A DNA stretch of 35,325 nucleotides from a bacterium (GCA_026709815.1 JAPOSH010000115.1:1-35325), one strand, 5' to 3'. Shown: positions 1 to 8,582, numbered from the stretch's first letter. The notes: generated from the letters alone by a model not told the origin. Numbers and translations: made by a program.

Positions 1-1434
1 CTCGGTAGTGTCACCGAGCACGTCGGCGATTTTCCCCGGTGACATATCGGCGGTCTCATCGAAACCCATGTTTTTTAACAGCTGGTCAAGCACTCCGGCC
101 GGTTCGCTACCGTAAACGGGCCACTGTCCATCCTTGGGGTCAACGTGGACATAGACGGCTCGGGCGTGAGGCTTCTCTCCAAGCCGATTGAGCCGTCCGA
201 GGCGCTGCGTCAGCGCCCGGGCACCGCACGCCTCGGTAACGAGGTAGTCGGCATCAAGGTCGGCGCCGACTTCGAGGGTCTGCGTGGCGACGACGACAAG
301 GTGCTTGCCGCCTCGTTCGCCTGGTAGTCGCCCAGCCCGCATCCTCTCTGAGAGCACTGCAACCACTTCGCCGGCTTCAGCCCCACGGGTTCTTCCGGTG
401 GCCACCTTCACGTCGCTATCGCGACGAGAGCCCAGTGCCTTCGCGGTGGCTAGAACTGTCTTGGGCGTGTTAGCGAAAACAAGAACCCCGACTGTGGTTT
501 CGGAGTCAACGCTGTCCAACAACTTCTTCACCTCAGAAGCTATGACACCTGCCGGGTCACCTCCTGAGTGTCTACAGACACTCAGAGGCTTCGGCGCTTC
601 AAGCCGCTTCTTGATCTCAGGATTAGACCTGTCGTTATCGTCGAGCTCGAACTTGCTGGATGCGGCGCTGCCGGTGGCGGTCAGCGCAGCAACCGTCACA
701 CCCATCCGCCGGTCCGACAAAGCCTGCGTCTCACCAGCTCCGAGTCCGTTGCAGCCACCTATGGCTCCTAGAAGCATCCGTAGCGGCTGGGCCAAGTGGG
801 CCTCGTCCAAGAGGACGAGGCTGTCCGTTCCGGCGAGCGCGGCGTCAATCGGGCGCATCGTCCTTGAAGATCCGTAGCCTCGGAAAAGCACCCGTGAACC
901 GTACATGGGGATGGTCGAGCATATGACCGCCGGCTGGGCCGGTGTGTCGGGGCGATTGTGGGAATCGCCGCCTCGCAAGCGGAGAGCCCGCAGCGGCGTG
1001 TCGCCTGCGGCGATGTTTCGAAGCCGGTCCGCAACCGCCCGAACTGCCTCCGCCGCCTCGCCGGCAATCCCGGACACCGCGAGAGAATGCCCGTCAATCA
1101 TGACATCGGACGGGTTCTCAGGGTCAGCCAGCATCGCTGCGACCTTCGACGCGTGCCGGTATGTGTCGTCGACGAGGAGGCGACGGTTCACCACCCACCA
1201 GATCCTTGTCGGAGTTGTACGGTCAGCTGGGGACAGATCTGCTTGGCAGGCAAGCGTCCAAACGGCTACGTCGACGCAAGCGGTTTTGCCAAGACCGGTG
1301 GGGATGCCGATCAATTCAGGCCATTCGCCATTGTCAGCCACTACATCAGCAAGGCGAGCCTGCCATGGGAACGGCTCACGCCCGTTAATCGCCCGGTACC
1401 ACTCGTGGAACGAGGGGCACTCAGGAATACTCAT
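1..1434 (-). CDS. cas3: Type I-G (I-U) CRISPR helicase Cas3, C-terminus beyond the left edge
   Basis: The frame is open from the ATG at 1434 to base 1 (478 codons) and leaves the window. It encodes an SF2 helicase: Walker A GIPTGLGKT at residues 43-51, a DEAH box at 210-213, a TAT motif III about 40 residues later, and motif VI QRLGRLNRLGE near residue 425. Cas3 is the helicase-nuclease recruited by Cascade to unwind and degrade invading DNA. In the I-G/I-U subtype the HD nuclease follows the helicase, so the HD domain would lie off the left edge; none is seen at the N-terminus. The start overlaps the csb2 stop as ATGA, indicating translational coupling in the order csb1-csb2-cas3. Codons are visibly less GC-rich than in the catabolic genes to the right, which fits acquisition by transfer. 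Confidence 0.9.
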   Translation of the reverse strand, partial: MSIPECPSFHEWYRAINGREPFPWQARLADVVADNGEWPELIGIPTGLGKTACVDVAVWTLACQADLSPADRTTPTRIWWVVNRRLLVDDTYRHASKVAAMLADPENPSDVMIDGHSLAVSGIAGEAAEAVRAVADRLRNIAAGDTPLRALRLRGGDSHNRPDTPAQPAVICSTIPMYGSRVLFRGYGSSRTMRPIDAALAGTDSLVLLDEAHLAQPLRMLLGAIGGCNGLGAGETQALSDRRMGVTVAALTATGSAASSKFELDDNDRSNPEIKKRLEAPKPLSVCRHSGGDPAGVIASEVKKLLDSVDSETTVGVLVFANTPKTVLATAKALGSRRDSDVKVATGRTRGAEAGEVVAVLSERMRAGRLPGERGGKHLVVVATQTLEVGADLDADYLVTEACGARALTQRLGRLNRLGEKPHARAVYVHVDPKDGQWPVYGSEPAGVLDQLLKNMGFDETADMSPGKIADVLGDTTE

Positions 1435-2828
1435 GGCAACTCCCTCTCTTCGGGGTCGTACGGAGCACACAGGCCGAGCCCGTAGCTGCGGGCAGCGCCG
1501 ATGACAACTGGGCCTTCAATCTCCTCATCGAATATGAGGCCGACATGGGCGTAAGGGCGATTCTGGGAATGACCGGGCCGACGAGTTTCAGAGGGGTGCA
1601 GGTCAACACCACCCGGTAGCAACGGCTTCCGGCTTATCCAATACTTGACTGGCTTGGGCAGTCCCGCCTGCTCGCACCAGCGAACCACTGCTCCCGAGTC
1701 TATGCGCCCATGCCGATCGCTGACCGCTGGAAGGACGGTTACCCATCGCCGCGCCGAGCGCGTCCATCTCCGGGGTTTCGTCGTCCATACTCTCCGGGAG
1801 CGGTCTATCTCTATCCGTCTGCCACCAGTCAGGAGCAGAGATGACATGGGCGACAGCGCAGCAACCAGGTTTCTGGCCTCTCCCTCGTCAATGCCGCCTG
1901 GCACCCAGACCGCGGCGCCGTGAAGCTGGCCGTCGGAATAGCGGTGGCCAGCATTGGGCAACACGAGGAACCGGGCCAACTGGTATTCGTCGCTGCTATT
2001 GATGTGACCGTGCAACCAGGCAGGCGGATCTCCTCTATATAGAGACAGGGCAGCTTGTTTGAGCGCGTGGGCAACTACCGCGGCCTGGCGGCCAGCCACT
2101 GGTGCCTTGAACGGAAGCCAGATCCGAACTCGGCCGCGCTCGGGATGCGGGATTGGAGTATCGGGGTGGCGGTACATGGCGCGCTGCTGATGTCGCCACG
2201 CTTGGCCCCGCGTCACTCCGTGCTCTGACCATGCGTCAAACGCTGCCTGCCATCTCTCCACGTCGCCGCGGCTGTGGACGTTGACGACCTCGGTGCCCTC
2301 ATCATCCGGGGTCCAAGCGGTGCTGTGGCTGGCTTCGAAGTCGGAATTCCTCGCTACCGTGATTTTTACCGGGGAGTCGGCACAACCTAGATATCCCACA
2401 CGGGCTGCCCGATACGCGATAGCTGCCATATCGTCGACGCTCACCTCGATGTCGTAGACGAACCGGACTGACGGATTCCGAGGAGCCACTCTCACGCCTG
2501 GGCGGATCAGCACACCTTTGCGAGCCGGATACTCCTGTTGCTGACCTGTTTTCCGGTCTTGCCCGGCTACGTAGCGCTCAAGGAGTGGCTGGTGGTACGG
2601 GGCTGGATCGGCATGGATTACCGGCGGGTCTGCCGCTGCGAGCAGACTCAGTTCGTCACCCGTTGTTCGACGGCATCGGTCACGAGTACCGTCGGCAGCT
2701 ATCAGGGCTGCGAGGAGACGAGCGGGTGACGGTGGCCACTCCCCGTGTGCCTGCCGCCCGGTTGGAGCGGAGCCATCTGGGTCGGCCCGATAGGTGCCGT
2801 GCAACAAATCAACATCAAAGACGAGCAC
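1431..2828 (-). CDS. csb2: Type I-G CRISPR protein Csb2 (Cas5-Cas6 fusion)
   Basis: A 465-residue protein starting at GTG 2828, one base after the csb1 stop. The N-terminus (MLVFDVDLLHGTYRA, followed by GEWPPSPARLLAAL) and the later GLCAPYDPEE tail match the Csb2/GSU0054 family. In type I-G/I-U effectors this single polypeptide supplies both the Cas5 function (holding the crRNA 5' handle) and the Cas6 function (pre-crRNA cleavage). The Cas5-like part should be N-terminal and the Cas6-like part C-terminal. The length is normal for the family. The gene sits between csb1 and cas3 with essentially no spacing, so the three are one operon. The catalytic residues of the Cas6-like half cannot be assigned from sequence alone. 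Confidence 0.9.
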   Translation of the reverse strand: MLVFDVDLLHGTYRADPDGSAPTGRQAHGEWPPSPARLLAALIAADGTRDRCRRTTGDELSLLAAADPPVIHADPAPYHQPLLERYVAGQDRKTGQQQEYPARKGVLIRPGVRVAPRNPSVRFVYDIEVSVDDMAAIAYRAARVGYLGCADSPVKITVARNSDFEASHSTAWTPDDEGTEVVNVHSRGDVERWQAAFDAWSEHGVTRGQAWRHQQRAMYRHPDTPIPHPERGRVRIWLPFKAPVAGRQAAVVAHALKQAALSLYRGDPPAWLHGHINSSDEYQLARFLVLPNAGHRYSDGQLHGAAVWVPGGIDEGEARNLVAALSPMSSLLLTGGRRIEIDRSRRVWTTKPRRWTRSARRWVTVLPAVSDRHGRIDSGAVVRWCEQAGLPKPVKYWISRKPLLPGGVDLHPSETRRPGHSQNRPYAHVGLIFDEEIEGPVVIGAARSYGLGLCAPYDPEERELP

Positions 2829-2829
2829 C

Positions 2830-4041
2830 CTACTGCCCTACAGAGTCGAGGTCCGGCCAAGTGGCCCGGATCGCGTCGGTCAATGACTTGTTGGGGGTAA
2901 GGATGACAGGGTCGGCACCCCACCCGTCGGTCGGGACATTGAGGGACCGGGCCGCTTCGAGGGCTTCTTGCAGCAAGCTCGCTGCGTTCCCGATGGCGAC
3001 ATCGGTTGAGTCGAGCCGAGATGTCTTGTCGGCTGGCAACAGATCTGTGCCGGACCGGAGCGCGAAGGGGCGTCCGAATGCTGTCTGGTGTGCGTGAAGC
3101 CCTAAGGCCGCAATAACGGTCCTTGCCGCAACATCCTGATCATCGGAGAAACCGTCACCGAGGTGGACCCGGCGCAACTGCGGGAACGAGAGAGTGGCTC
3201 GCTGGCTGACCCGCTGGAATGATACCGGTGCCAGCCCTGAGTCGGCGGGAACCTGTCCATGGCCGATGTTCGAGATCGCTCCAGCTTTCTTACCGCCTTT
3301 CGAGACAGATTTCTCGCCTTCGATGAGCTTCCACCCACTGCCGAGCAAATCGGCATCATCGAAATCCACCTTGCTGGTATCCTGGATGTTGTAGGGGTCG
3401 CCTTTGACTCCGAGGGTCCGGGTCAGTTCGTCAGGCTCCCCTCCCGAGGCGGGTTTCCAGCCGACGATCTCAGATACCCAAGCTCGGGCGTGCTTGGCCT
3501 GGGTGCGGTTGCTCCCGAGGTGCGATTGCCAAAAGCCATACAGCAGCGATTGGGGGAACCAGGCGACTAGCGCAGCGGCTGCGTCGGTCGTGGCATTAAT
3601 AATGGAACGTCCAATAGGAGACTTGACGAACGAACTGCCGTCTACGAGGGCATCGCGCAAATAGGCATCCCCGTTGCGGTGCGGCCATCGCAAGCTCGAC
3701 AGCCTGCGTGGAAGATGTGGGGGGAGGTGTGCGAAGTCCTCGCCGGTTAGATCCAGAATCAATCGGGGCGTGCCGGTCTGGTCGGCTGTCGCTTCCAACG
3801 CTGCCTCCAGACGGTTGGCCTGCGAGGGCACGTTGTCGATGATGATCACAGACGTTGGCTCAGCCGCGTTCGAACCCTCCCACCTTTTGTCATGCTGGTA
3901 GCGACCACCAGAGTAGATGGCCGGGTTCACCGGAGTGCCACCCCCTCCAACTGGCTCCAGCGCTGTGTCCAGCACAATCGCGCCACCGGTGGCGTCTTCG
4001 TCGCACGCTCCTCGCAGCATGCTCAGGGTTAGCTGGGTCAT
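2830..4041 (-). CDS. csb1: Type I-G CRISPR protein Csb1 (Cas7 backbone subunit)
   Basis: A 403-residue protein of the Csb1/GSU0053 family, the Cas7-like subunit that polymerises along crRNA in the I-G/I-U effector. Recognisable stretches are the N-terminal RGACDEDATGGAIVLDTAL, SVIIIDNVPSQANRLEAAL and the central FPQSLLYGFWQSHLGSNR. The ATG at 4041 is preceded by a purine-rich ribosome site (AGAAGGAGAGG), which supports this start and makes it the first gene of the csb1-csb2-cas3 operon. Codon choice is less GC-biased than in the metabolic genes of the window. No Cas8-like gene (Csx17 or Csb3) is visible in the window, so it should lie beyond cas3 to the left. Confidence 0.92.
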   Translation of the reverse strand: MTQLTLSMLRGACDEDATGGAIVLDTALEPVGGGGTPVNPAIYSGGRYQHDKRWEGSNAAEPTSVIIIDNVPSQANRLEAALEATADQTGTPRLILDLTGEDFAHLPPHLPRRLSSLRWPHRNGDAYLRDALVDGSSFVKSPIGRSIINATTDAAAALVAWFPQSLLYGFWQSHLGSNRTQAKHARAWVSEIVGWKPASGGEPDELTRTLGVKGDPYNIQDTSKVDFDDADLLGSGWKLIEGEKSVSKGGKKAGAISNIGHGQVPADSGLAPVSFQRVSQRATLSFPQLRRVHLGDGFSDDQDVAARTVIAALGLHAHQTAFGRPFALRSGTDLLPADKTSRLDSTDVAIGNAASLLQEALEAARSLNVPTDGWGADPVILTPNKSLTDAIRATWPDLDSVGQ

Positions 4042-4169
4042 AAAGCCCTCTCCTTCTCTAGTGGTCTGAATCGGACGTTGGACAAGTTAGCAATAGGCAG
4101 TGACACTTGATCGCGGACACCAGGATGTTTGGCACAAATCGCCTGTTCAAAAGGCAGATTCAGATCCAT

Positions 4170-4397
4170 TTAGCTATTTCCATCAAATGGTTGGCGCAGG
4201 TGGGGGTGATTCGCCGACCGGCTCACCGACAGTCGCTTGTCCTTCAAATTGCTTGATTCCCAATCCTTGTTCACCCATAGCTCTTCATAGGCATGCGTGC
4301 GCTCATTGACCCGGCGATGGGCACGGCCAGCACCCGCTACTATCTCCTCATCCGTCGTCTGTTCTACATAGGTCCGCGAAATCCGCTTATAGTGCAC
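4170..4397 (-). CDS. Small ORF of unknown function upstream of csb1
   Basis: A 75-codon frame beginning at GTG 4397 and ending 128 bp upstream of csb1 on the same strand. The product is charged and largely hydrophilic (for example RRVNERTHAYEELWVNKDW) and I recognise no domain. Codon use is not obviously random and there is no competing frame of better quality, but the ribosome site is weak. It could be a small regulator transcribed with the cas genes, a remnant of a longer gene, or a chance frame. The surrounding DNA is less GC-rich than most of the window. Confidence 0.35.
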   Translation of the reverse strand: MHYKRISRTYVEQTTDEEIVAGAGRAHRRVNERTHAYEELWVNKDWESSNLKDKRLSVSRSANHPHLRQPFDGNS

Positions 4398-4461
4398 GGC
4401 ATAGCTACTTTCTACTAAACTGTAGTACGAAGTTACGGATCATAACTCATGGAGAGGAGAC

Positions 4462-4695
4462 ATGCAAGCGAATTCTGAGGTTCTCAAGGATCGGACAGTT
4501 GCCAGATCCGAATTCTGGCTCTCGTTGAACGTAAACCGCCGTCCGAAGGGGGCCATAGAAGGCCTTCCAATTTGCCGGGGAGCGATCCCTGGCCCTCGTT
4601 TCCTTTGGGTCCTCAATGCTGGACTGCTCGGTGAACTCATCTACAGGTGTTGCCATAGGCCGGGGATTCGGCACCACCCAGAATCAGCCCGATAA
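4462..4695 (+). CDS. Small ORF of unknown function with a strong ribosome site
   Basis: A 77-codon frame starting at ATG 4462, directly preceded by GGAGAGGAGAC, the best Shine-Dalgarno match in this gap; that is the main reason to list it. The product has no domain I recognise and its second half contains scattered cysteines and histidines without a clear metal-binding pattern. A 76-codon frame on the opposite strand (4447-4677) overlaps it completely, so only one, or neither, is real. It is divergent from the cas operon. Confidence 0.25.
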   Translation: MQANSEVLKDRTVARSEFWLSLNVNRRPKGAIEGLPICRGAIPGPRFLWVLNAGLLGELIYRCCHRPGIRHHPESAR

Positions 4696-4740
4696 TGCAA
4701 GCGCGTGTGAATGACGCTTGAACTCCCAGAAGCTATAGCT

Positions 4741-4772
4741 CTCCGTCTTTGTCTAGGAGCCGACAAACGGAG
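4741..4772. repeat. Inverted repeat (hairpin) in the 4.7 kb gap
   Basis: The left arm CTCCGTCTTTGTC (4741-4753) pairs with the right arm GACAAACGGAG (4762-4772) with a two-base bulge and an 8-base loop. No U-run follows on either strand, so it is not a classical terminator. It lies between the small ORF ending at 4695 and the vapC remnant, and may mark a recombination border or a weak terminator for minus-strand transcripts. Confidence 0.4.
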
Positions 4773-4842
4773 GGTTACCGACACGGCCCTGACCAGAGCC
4801 AACCGACACTCTCGAGCAAATCGCCGATCTAGCCAGGGCGTT

Positions 4843-4981
4843 CTATCGGACCAGCTCAACCCCACAGGCAGCACCGAGGGCTCGGGCGAGGCGGGCGTCA
4901 GCGTAGCTTTTTGCCGATCTCCGTTCCGCCGGCAATAGCCGGCACCAGTGCGGAGGGGTCGACGACGAGCACGCTCGGCTT
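4843..4981 (-). pseudogene. VapC-type PIN toxin remnant with the middle deleted
   Basis: Read on the minus strand from about 4981, one frame gives VLVVDPSALVPAIAGG followed by TEIGKKLR and then a stop. This is the typical N-terminus of a VapC PIN domain with its first catalytic aspartate. About ten bases before that stop the next frame takes over as ADARLARALGAACGVELVR and a stop at 4843. This is the typical C-terminus of the same family, following the usual threonine-aspartate. The roughly 80-90 residues that should lie between, with the remaining acidic residues, are gone. It is a fossil produced by an internal deletion with a frame change. No intact partner antitoxin is adjacent; the MNT-HEPN gene lies just upstream on the same strand. 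Confidence 0.7.
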
Positions 4982-5008
4982 GGAGCGCTGCCTCTGAGCG
5001 GGTGCTGC

Positions 5009-6013
5009 TCAGTCGGCGGGCGGGGGCGGGGTGGCGGTTTGCAGGTAGTCGGGGGTGGCGTGATGGCGGAGGTAGTCGATGGGGTCGGCGCAGCGGTTGA
5101 GGGTGGCCGCAGCGTCGGTGGGAATGGGGCTGGGGCGCAGGGCGGATTTGGCGGTAACGGCCAGAGCGTGGTCGAGGAAGTCAGCGGCGGCGCGGATATG
5201 GGTGGCGGTGTTCTGAGCGGTGATCATCTGCTGGAATGAGTCCGACTGCCCCCGATAGGGGGCGAGCCTCCAGTTGGTGCGGGAGCCGTCGCATTCAGCG
5301 GTGTCGAGCGTACCCAGCACGCGGTCGACCAAAGGGCCAGAGGGGGTGGGACGGAGCTTTTCGGCCATGGCGTCGATGTTGTGGGTATTATCGAGATACC
5401 GGCGAAGGTGGAGCCTTCCCAGCGCAGTCAAGCTCTTCTCGATGCTCATGTGAGCGGACTCGAGCGCGGACAGGCAGGTGTTGTCGCGATCGGCGGAATG
5501 CCACTTGCCCGCAGCTGCCTCACCGGGAACGGATTTGAGAATTCGGACCAGTTCAAGATTCTTGCGGTGAGCCCCTTCGAGGTCTCCAAGGGCGAGGCCC
5601 CAGTCGTCTCTCGGCATGACAGTCTCCCCGGCGCACAGCGCCGAAGACGGGCAGGGGCGCTCAAAGAGGGTGATGCCGCAAGCGTGCGCTTCTCCGAGAA
5701 CGGAGGACCGGGCATGGTCCAAGCTCCACTCCCATTCGCCGATGGTGGCGAGGATCACCTCGCACTTGAGCCCGCACGCCGCCTCAGCCGCTTGGCGCAG
5801 GGCATATTCCACCGCACCACGATCATCGACGCACGAGCGATGCGGGCTGGAGACGACCACGATGTCGATGTCAGAACCGGGTTTTTGAGCCTGCTTGGCC
5901 ACCGACCCGAACACCATGACGCGCAAAACCCGCGGATCGTGCCCAGCAATCGCCTCAGCGGTGAGCGCAGCATCGTCAAGCGTCGGCGCTCTGTGCGCCA
6001 CCAGCGTCGCCAT
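5009..6013 (-). CDS. Fused MNT-HEPN protein (nucleotidyltransferase plus HEPN domain)
   Basis: A 334-residue protein from ATG 6013. A TTG at 6043 would add ten unconvincing residues; neither start has a clear ribosome site. The N-terminal domain is a minimal nucleotidyltransferase with GSVAKQAQKPGSDIDIVVV (G36-S37, D48 and D50) and a later acidic residue in CEVILA. The C-terminal half is helical and HEPN-like: SALESAHMSIEKSLTALG followed by RRYLDNTHNID, giving an R-x5-H arrangement resembling the HEPN RNase motif. In MNT-HEPN toxin-antitoxin pairs the HEPN RNase is silenced by AMP transfer from MNT; here both are on one chain. The motifs are seen; the toxin-antitoxin role is inference, and a stand-alone drug or tRNA nucleotidyltransferase is possible. 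An AT-rich stretch with TATACT near 6070 may be the promoter. Confidence 0.7.
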   Translation of the reverse strand: MATLVAHRAPTLDDAALTAEAIAGHDPRVLRVMVFGSVAKQAQKPGSDIDIVVVSSPHRSCVDDRGAVEYALRQAAEAACGLKCEVILATIGEWEWSLDHARSSVLGEAHACGITLFERPCPSSALCAGETVMPRDDWGLALGDLEGAHRKNLELVRILKSVPGEAAAGKWHSADRDNTCLSALESAHMSIEKSLTALGRLHLRRYLDNTHNIDAMAEKLRPTPSGPLVDRVLGTLDTAECDGSRTNWRLAPYRGQSDSFQQMITAQNTATHIRAAADFLDHALAVTAKSALRPSPIPTDAAATLNRCADPIDYLRHHATPDYLQTATPPPPAD

Positions 6014-6076
6014 GGGTTCAGGGTAACAACAAGACACCCGCAAGCACAGGGGAAATCAAAGTAATTTCAGTATATA

Positions 6077-7216
6077 TCACATAACAAGCTGTGGCACCCG
6101 TTCTTGGGCTCGGAAGTGGGGGATGACGTGGTGGCCGAACTGGCGGATGGTTTCGAGCATCACCTCTTGGGGGATGGTGCCCATCTGGATCATGCACATG
6201 ATCTCGTCGCAGCCGATGGCCTCTAGCTCACTCACATAGCGGATGGCGTCCTCGTAGTCGCCGTAGGCGTGCTGGATGTTGAACGTGCTGGTGGCATTGG
6301 GGCTGAGCGGGATGTTCATCTCGCTGATCTTGGCCTCGACGTTGCCCACCGCCTCGCTTATGGCCGCGGCGGTGTCCTCGTCGGCTGAGCCGGCCCGGGG
6401 CGGGGGGGTGCCCAGGTTCCAGTGCATGATGGCCTCGGCGAAGAACCGCTGGCCCCGGGCCCCGATGCGAAACGCCTCTGACCGGTCGTCGAGGATGGTG
6501 GTGGGGCACAGCGCCGAGAACCAGTCGTTGGGGTGGTCGCTCACGAACCGCTGCCCGGTGCGGGAGGCGATGGCCTCGTCGTAGGTCTGCTTCATCAGCC
6601 GGATCTCATCGGCCCCGGCGAAACCCAGCACCAGCGCCCCGACGCCCAGCTCGGCGGCCAGCCTCACGGTGTCCGCCTTGGTGCAGGCCAGATACAGCGG
6701 CGGGTGGGGGTCTTGCACCGGCCGGGGCAGTATCGGATGGGGCGAGATGTCAAGCAGGCCCTCCCACTCGAACTCCTCGTCTCGCCAACAGCGGGAGATG
6801 ATCCGCAAAGACTCCTCCACCTGGGCGTAGGTGTCCTCGGGCTTGACCCCGAACGCCGACATCTCCTGGAGGGTGGCCCCCCGGCCAGCGCCCACGTCCA
6901 GCCGCCCTTCTGACAGCACATCCAGCATGGCGATGCGCTCGGCCGCCCGCAAGGGATGGTTGTAGCCGAACGGCATGCACACCACCCCGTGGCCGATGCG
7001 GATGCGCGAGGTGCGGGCCGCTACCCAGGTCAAGAAGATCTCCGGGGCGCTCATGTGGGCGTACCACTTCAGACAGTGGTGCTCCACCGCCCACACTCGG
7101 TCGAAGCCCACCTGTTCGGCCAGCACCGCCTGCTCCACGCAATCGCGGATGACCTGCCGCTCGGCCTGCCGGGATGCGTCGGCCATCTGGGCCTCGAAGA
7201 TCATCGAGAATTTCAC
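6077..7216 (-). CDS. LLM-class flavin-dependent oxidoreductase (luciferase-like)
   Basis: A 379-residue bacterial-luciferase-fold protein starting at GTG 7216 (MKFSMIFEAQ). Family signs are GFDRVWAVEHH near residue 37, RIRIGHGVV, the NHPLRAAERIAMLDVLSEGR segment that leads into GAGRG, and the PPLYLA turn near residue 175. Members are FMN- or F420-dependent monooxygenases or dehydrogenases in the cytoplasm. The sequence does not decide between the cofactors or name a substrate. It is divergent from the acyl-CoA dehydrogenase at 7329 with 112 bp between starts, so the two may share a regulatory region. The neighbourhood of CoA-thioester enzymes suggests catabolism of a lipid-like or cyclic compound; this is inferred from context. 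Confidence 0.85.
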   Translation of the reverse strand: MKFSMIFEAQMADASRQAERQVIRDCVEQAVLAEQVGFDRVWAVEHHCLKWYAHMSAPEIFLTWVAARTSRIRIGHGVVCMPFGYNHPLRAAERIAMLDVLSEGRLDVGAGRGATLQEMSAFGVKPEDTYAQVEESLRIISRCWRDEEFEWEGLLDISPHPILPRPVQDPHPPLYLACTKADTVRLAAELGVGALVLGFAGADEIRLMKQTYDEAIASRTGQRFVSDHPNDWFSALCPTTILDDRSEAFRIGARGQRFFAEAIMHWNLGTPPPRAGSADEDTAAAISEAVGNVEAKISEMNIPLSPNATSTFNIQHAYGDYEDAIRYVSELEAIGCDEIMCMIQMGTIPQEVMLETIRQFGHHVIPHFRAQERVPQLVM

Positions 7217-7328
7217 GCCGCCATTGAACCACCCCCACCCCGTCGAGCCCGAATGCTGGTCGCCCCACCGCCGGTCGCCGTCTTCCGGTGGGGCCTGACG
7301 GGAACCCCCTGGCTACCATCGGTGCGGC

Positions 7329-8552
7329 ATGGATTTCGACGAGACCCCCCAGGAAGCCGCCTTCCGGGCCGAGTGCGTGGAATGGCTGGACGCCAACCTC
7401 CCACCCGACGGCGGCGGTGCCCGCGACCAGACGGCCATGACCATCTCGGACCCCGAGGTCGAGAACGCCTACGTGGCCCGGTGCAAATCCTGGCAGCGCG
7501 CCAAGTACGACGGCGGCTGGGGGTCGATCACCTGGCCGGTCGAGTTCGGAGGCAAGGGTCTGAGCGGCATCCACGACGGCATCTTCAAAGAGGAGGAGGC
7601 CAAGCGGGTGGCGGCCACCGGGGTGTTCGCGGTGGGCATCGGCATGGCCGGGCCCACCATCATCGCCCACGGCACCGACACCCAAAAAGAGCGGTATCTG
7701 CCCGCCCTGCTGAAGGGCGACGAGGTGTGGTGCCAGCTGTTCTCCGAGCCGGTTGCCGGGTCGGATCTGGGCGGACTGCGAACCACGGCGGTGCGAGACG
7801 GCGACGAGTGGGTGGTGAACGGCCAGAAGGTGTGGACCTCCGGCGCCCAGTACAGCGACTGGGGCATCCTGTTGACCCGCACCGACCCCGACCAGCCCAA
7901 GCACAGGGGCATCACCTACTTCTTGGTGGACATGGCCACCCCGGGCATCGAGGTGCGCCCGCTGGTGCAGATCACCGGGGCGGCCCACTTCAACGAGGTC
8001 TTCTTATCGGATGTACGGGTTCCCCACGAGAACATCCTGGGCGAGGTCAACGCCGGGTGGGGGCCGATCATGACCACCCTGGCCAACGAGCGGGCCTTGA
8101 TCGGCGGGTCGAACACCCGGACCGGCTTCCAGGAGCTGGCGGAGCTGGCCCGCCAGACCGGCACCGACCGGGATCCGGTGATGCGCCAGGAGCTGGCCAA
8201 GGCCTACACCCGCATGGAGATCATGAAGTACCAGGGGTACCGGGTGCGGACCGCCGCCAGCCGGGGCGTGCAGCCCGGCCCGGAGAGCTCCACCATGAAG
8301 CTGGGCGTATCACTGCACTTCGGGGAGCTGGGCGATTTGGTGATGGCCATGAACGGTGCCGCCGGAATGCTCCACGGCGACAGCGCCCGCGACGAGGGGC
8401 GCTGGCAGTACGAGTTCCTGGGCCAGTGGGCGTCGCGCATCGGCGGCGGCACCGACGACATCCAGCGCAACACCATCGGCGAGAAGGTGCTGGGCCTGCC
8501 CCCCGACATCCGGGTGGACAAAGGCATCCCCTTCCGGGACATCCCCAGCTAG
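7329..8552 (+). CDS. Acyl-CoA dehydrogenase family protein
   Basis: A 407-residue flavoprotein of the acyl-CoA dehydrogenase fold. Visible signatures are WCQLFSEPVAGSDLGGL (flavin/substrate region, near residue 137), the adjacent VNGQKVWTSGAQYSDWG block, and the C-terminal GGGTDDIQRNTIGEKVLGLP. Such enzymes introduce an alpha,beta double bond in an acyl-CoA and pass electrons to ETF. In many actinobacterial relatives the residue just before GGT is the catalytic glutamate (EGGT); here it reads IGGGT, so that position is glycine. Either the base lies elsewhere or this is one half of a heteromeric enzyme. It is a single plus-strand gene, convergent with the SDR gene at 8583. Confidence 0.92.
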   Translation: MDFDETPQEAAFRAECVEWLDANLPPDGGGARDQTAMTISDPEVENAYVARCKSWQRAKYDGGWGSITWPVEFGGKGLSGIHDGIFKEEEAKRVAATGVFAVGIGMAGPTIIAHGTDTQKERYLPALLKGDEVWCQLFSEPVAGSDLGGLRTTAVRDGDEWVVNGQKVWTSGAQYSDWGILLTRTDPDQPKHRGITYFLVDMATPGIEVRPLVQITGAAHFNEVFLSDVRVPHENILGEVNAGWGPIMTTLANERALIGGSNTRTGFQELAELARQTGTDRDPVMRQELAKAYTRMEIMKYQGYRVRTAASRGVQPGPESSTMKLGVSLHFGELGDLVMAMNGAAGMLHGDSARDEGRWQYEFLGQWASRIGGGTDDIQRNTIGEKVLGLPPDIRVDKGIPFRDIPS

Positions 8553-8582
8553 GGCGAGCCAGGCCCAGCCAGGGCGAAGGGC

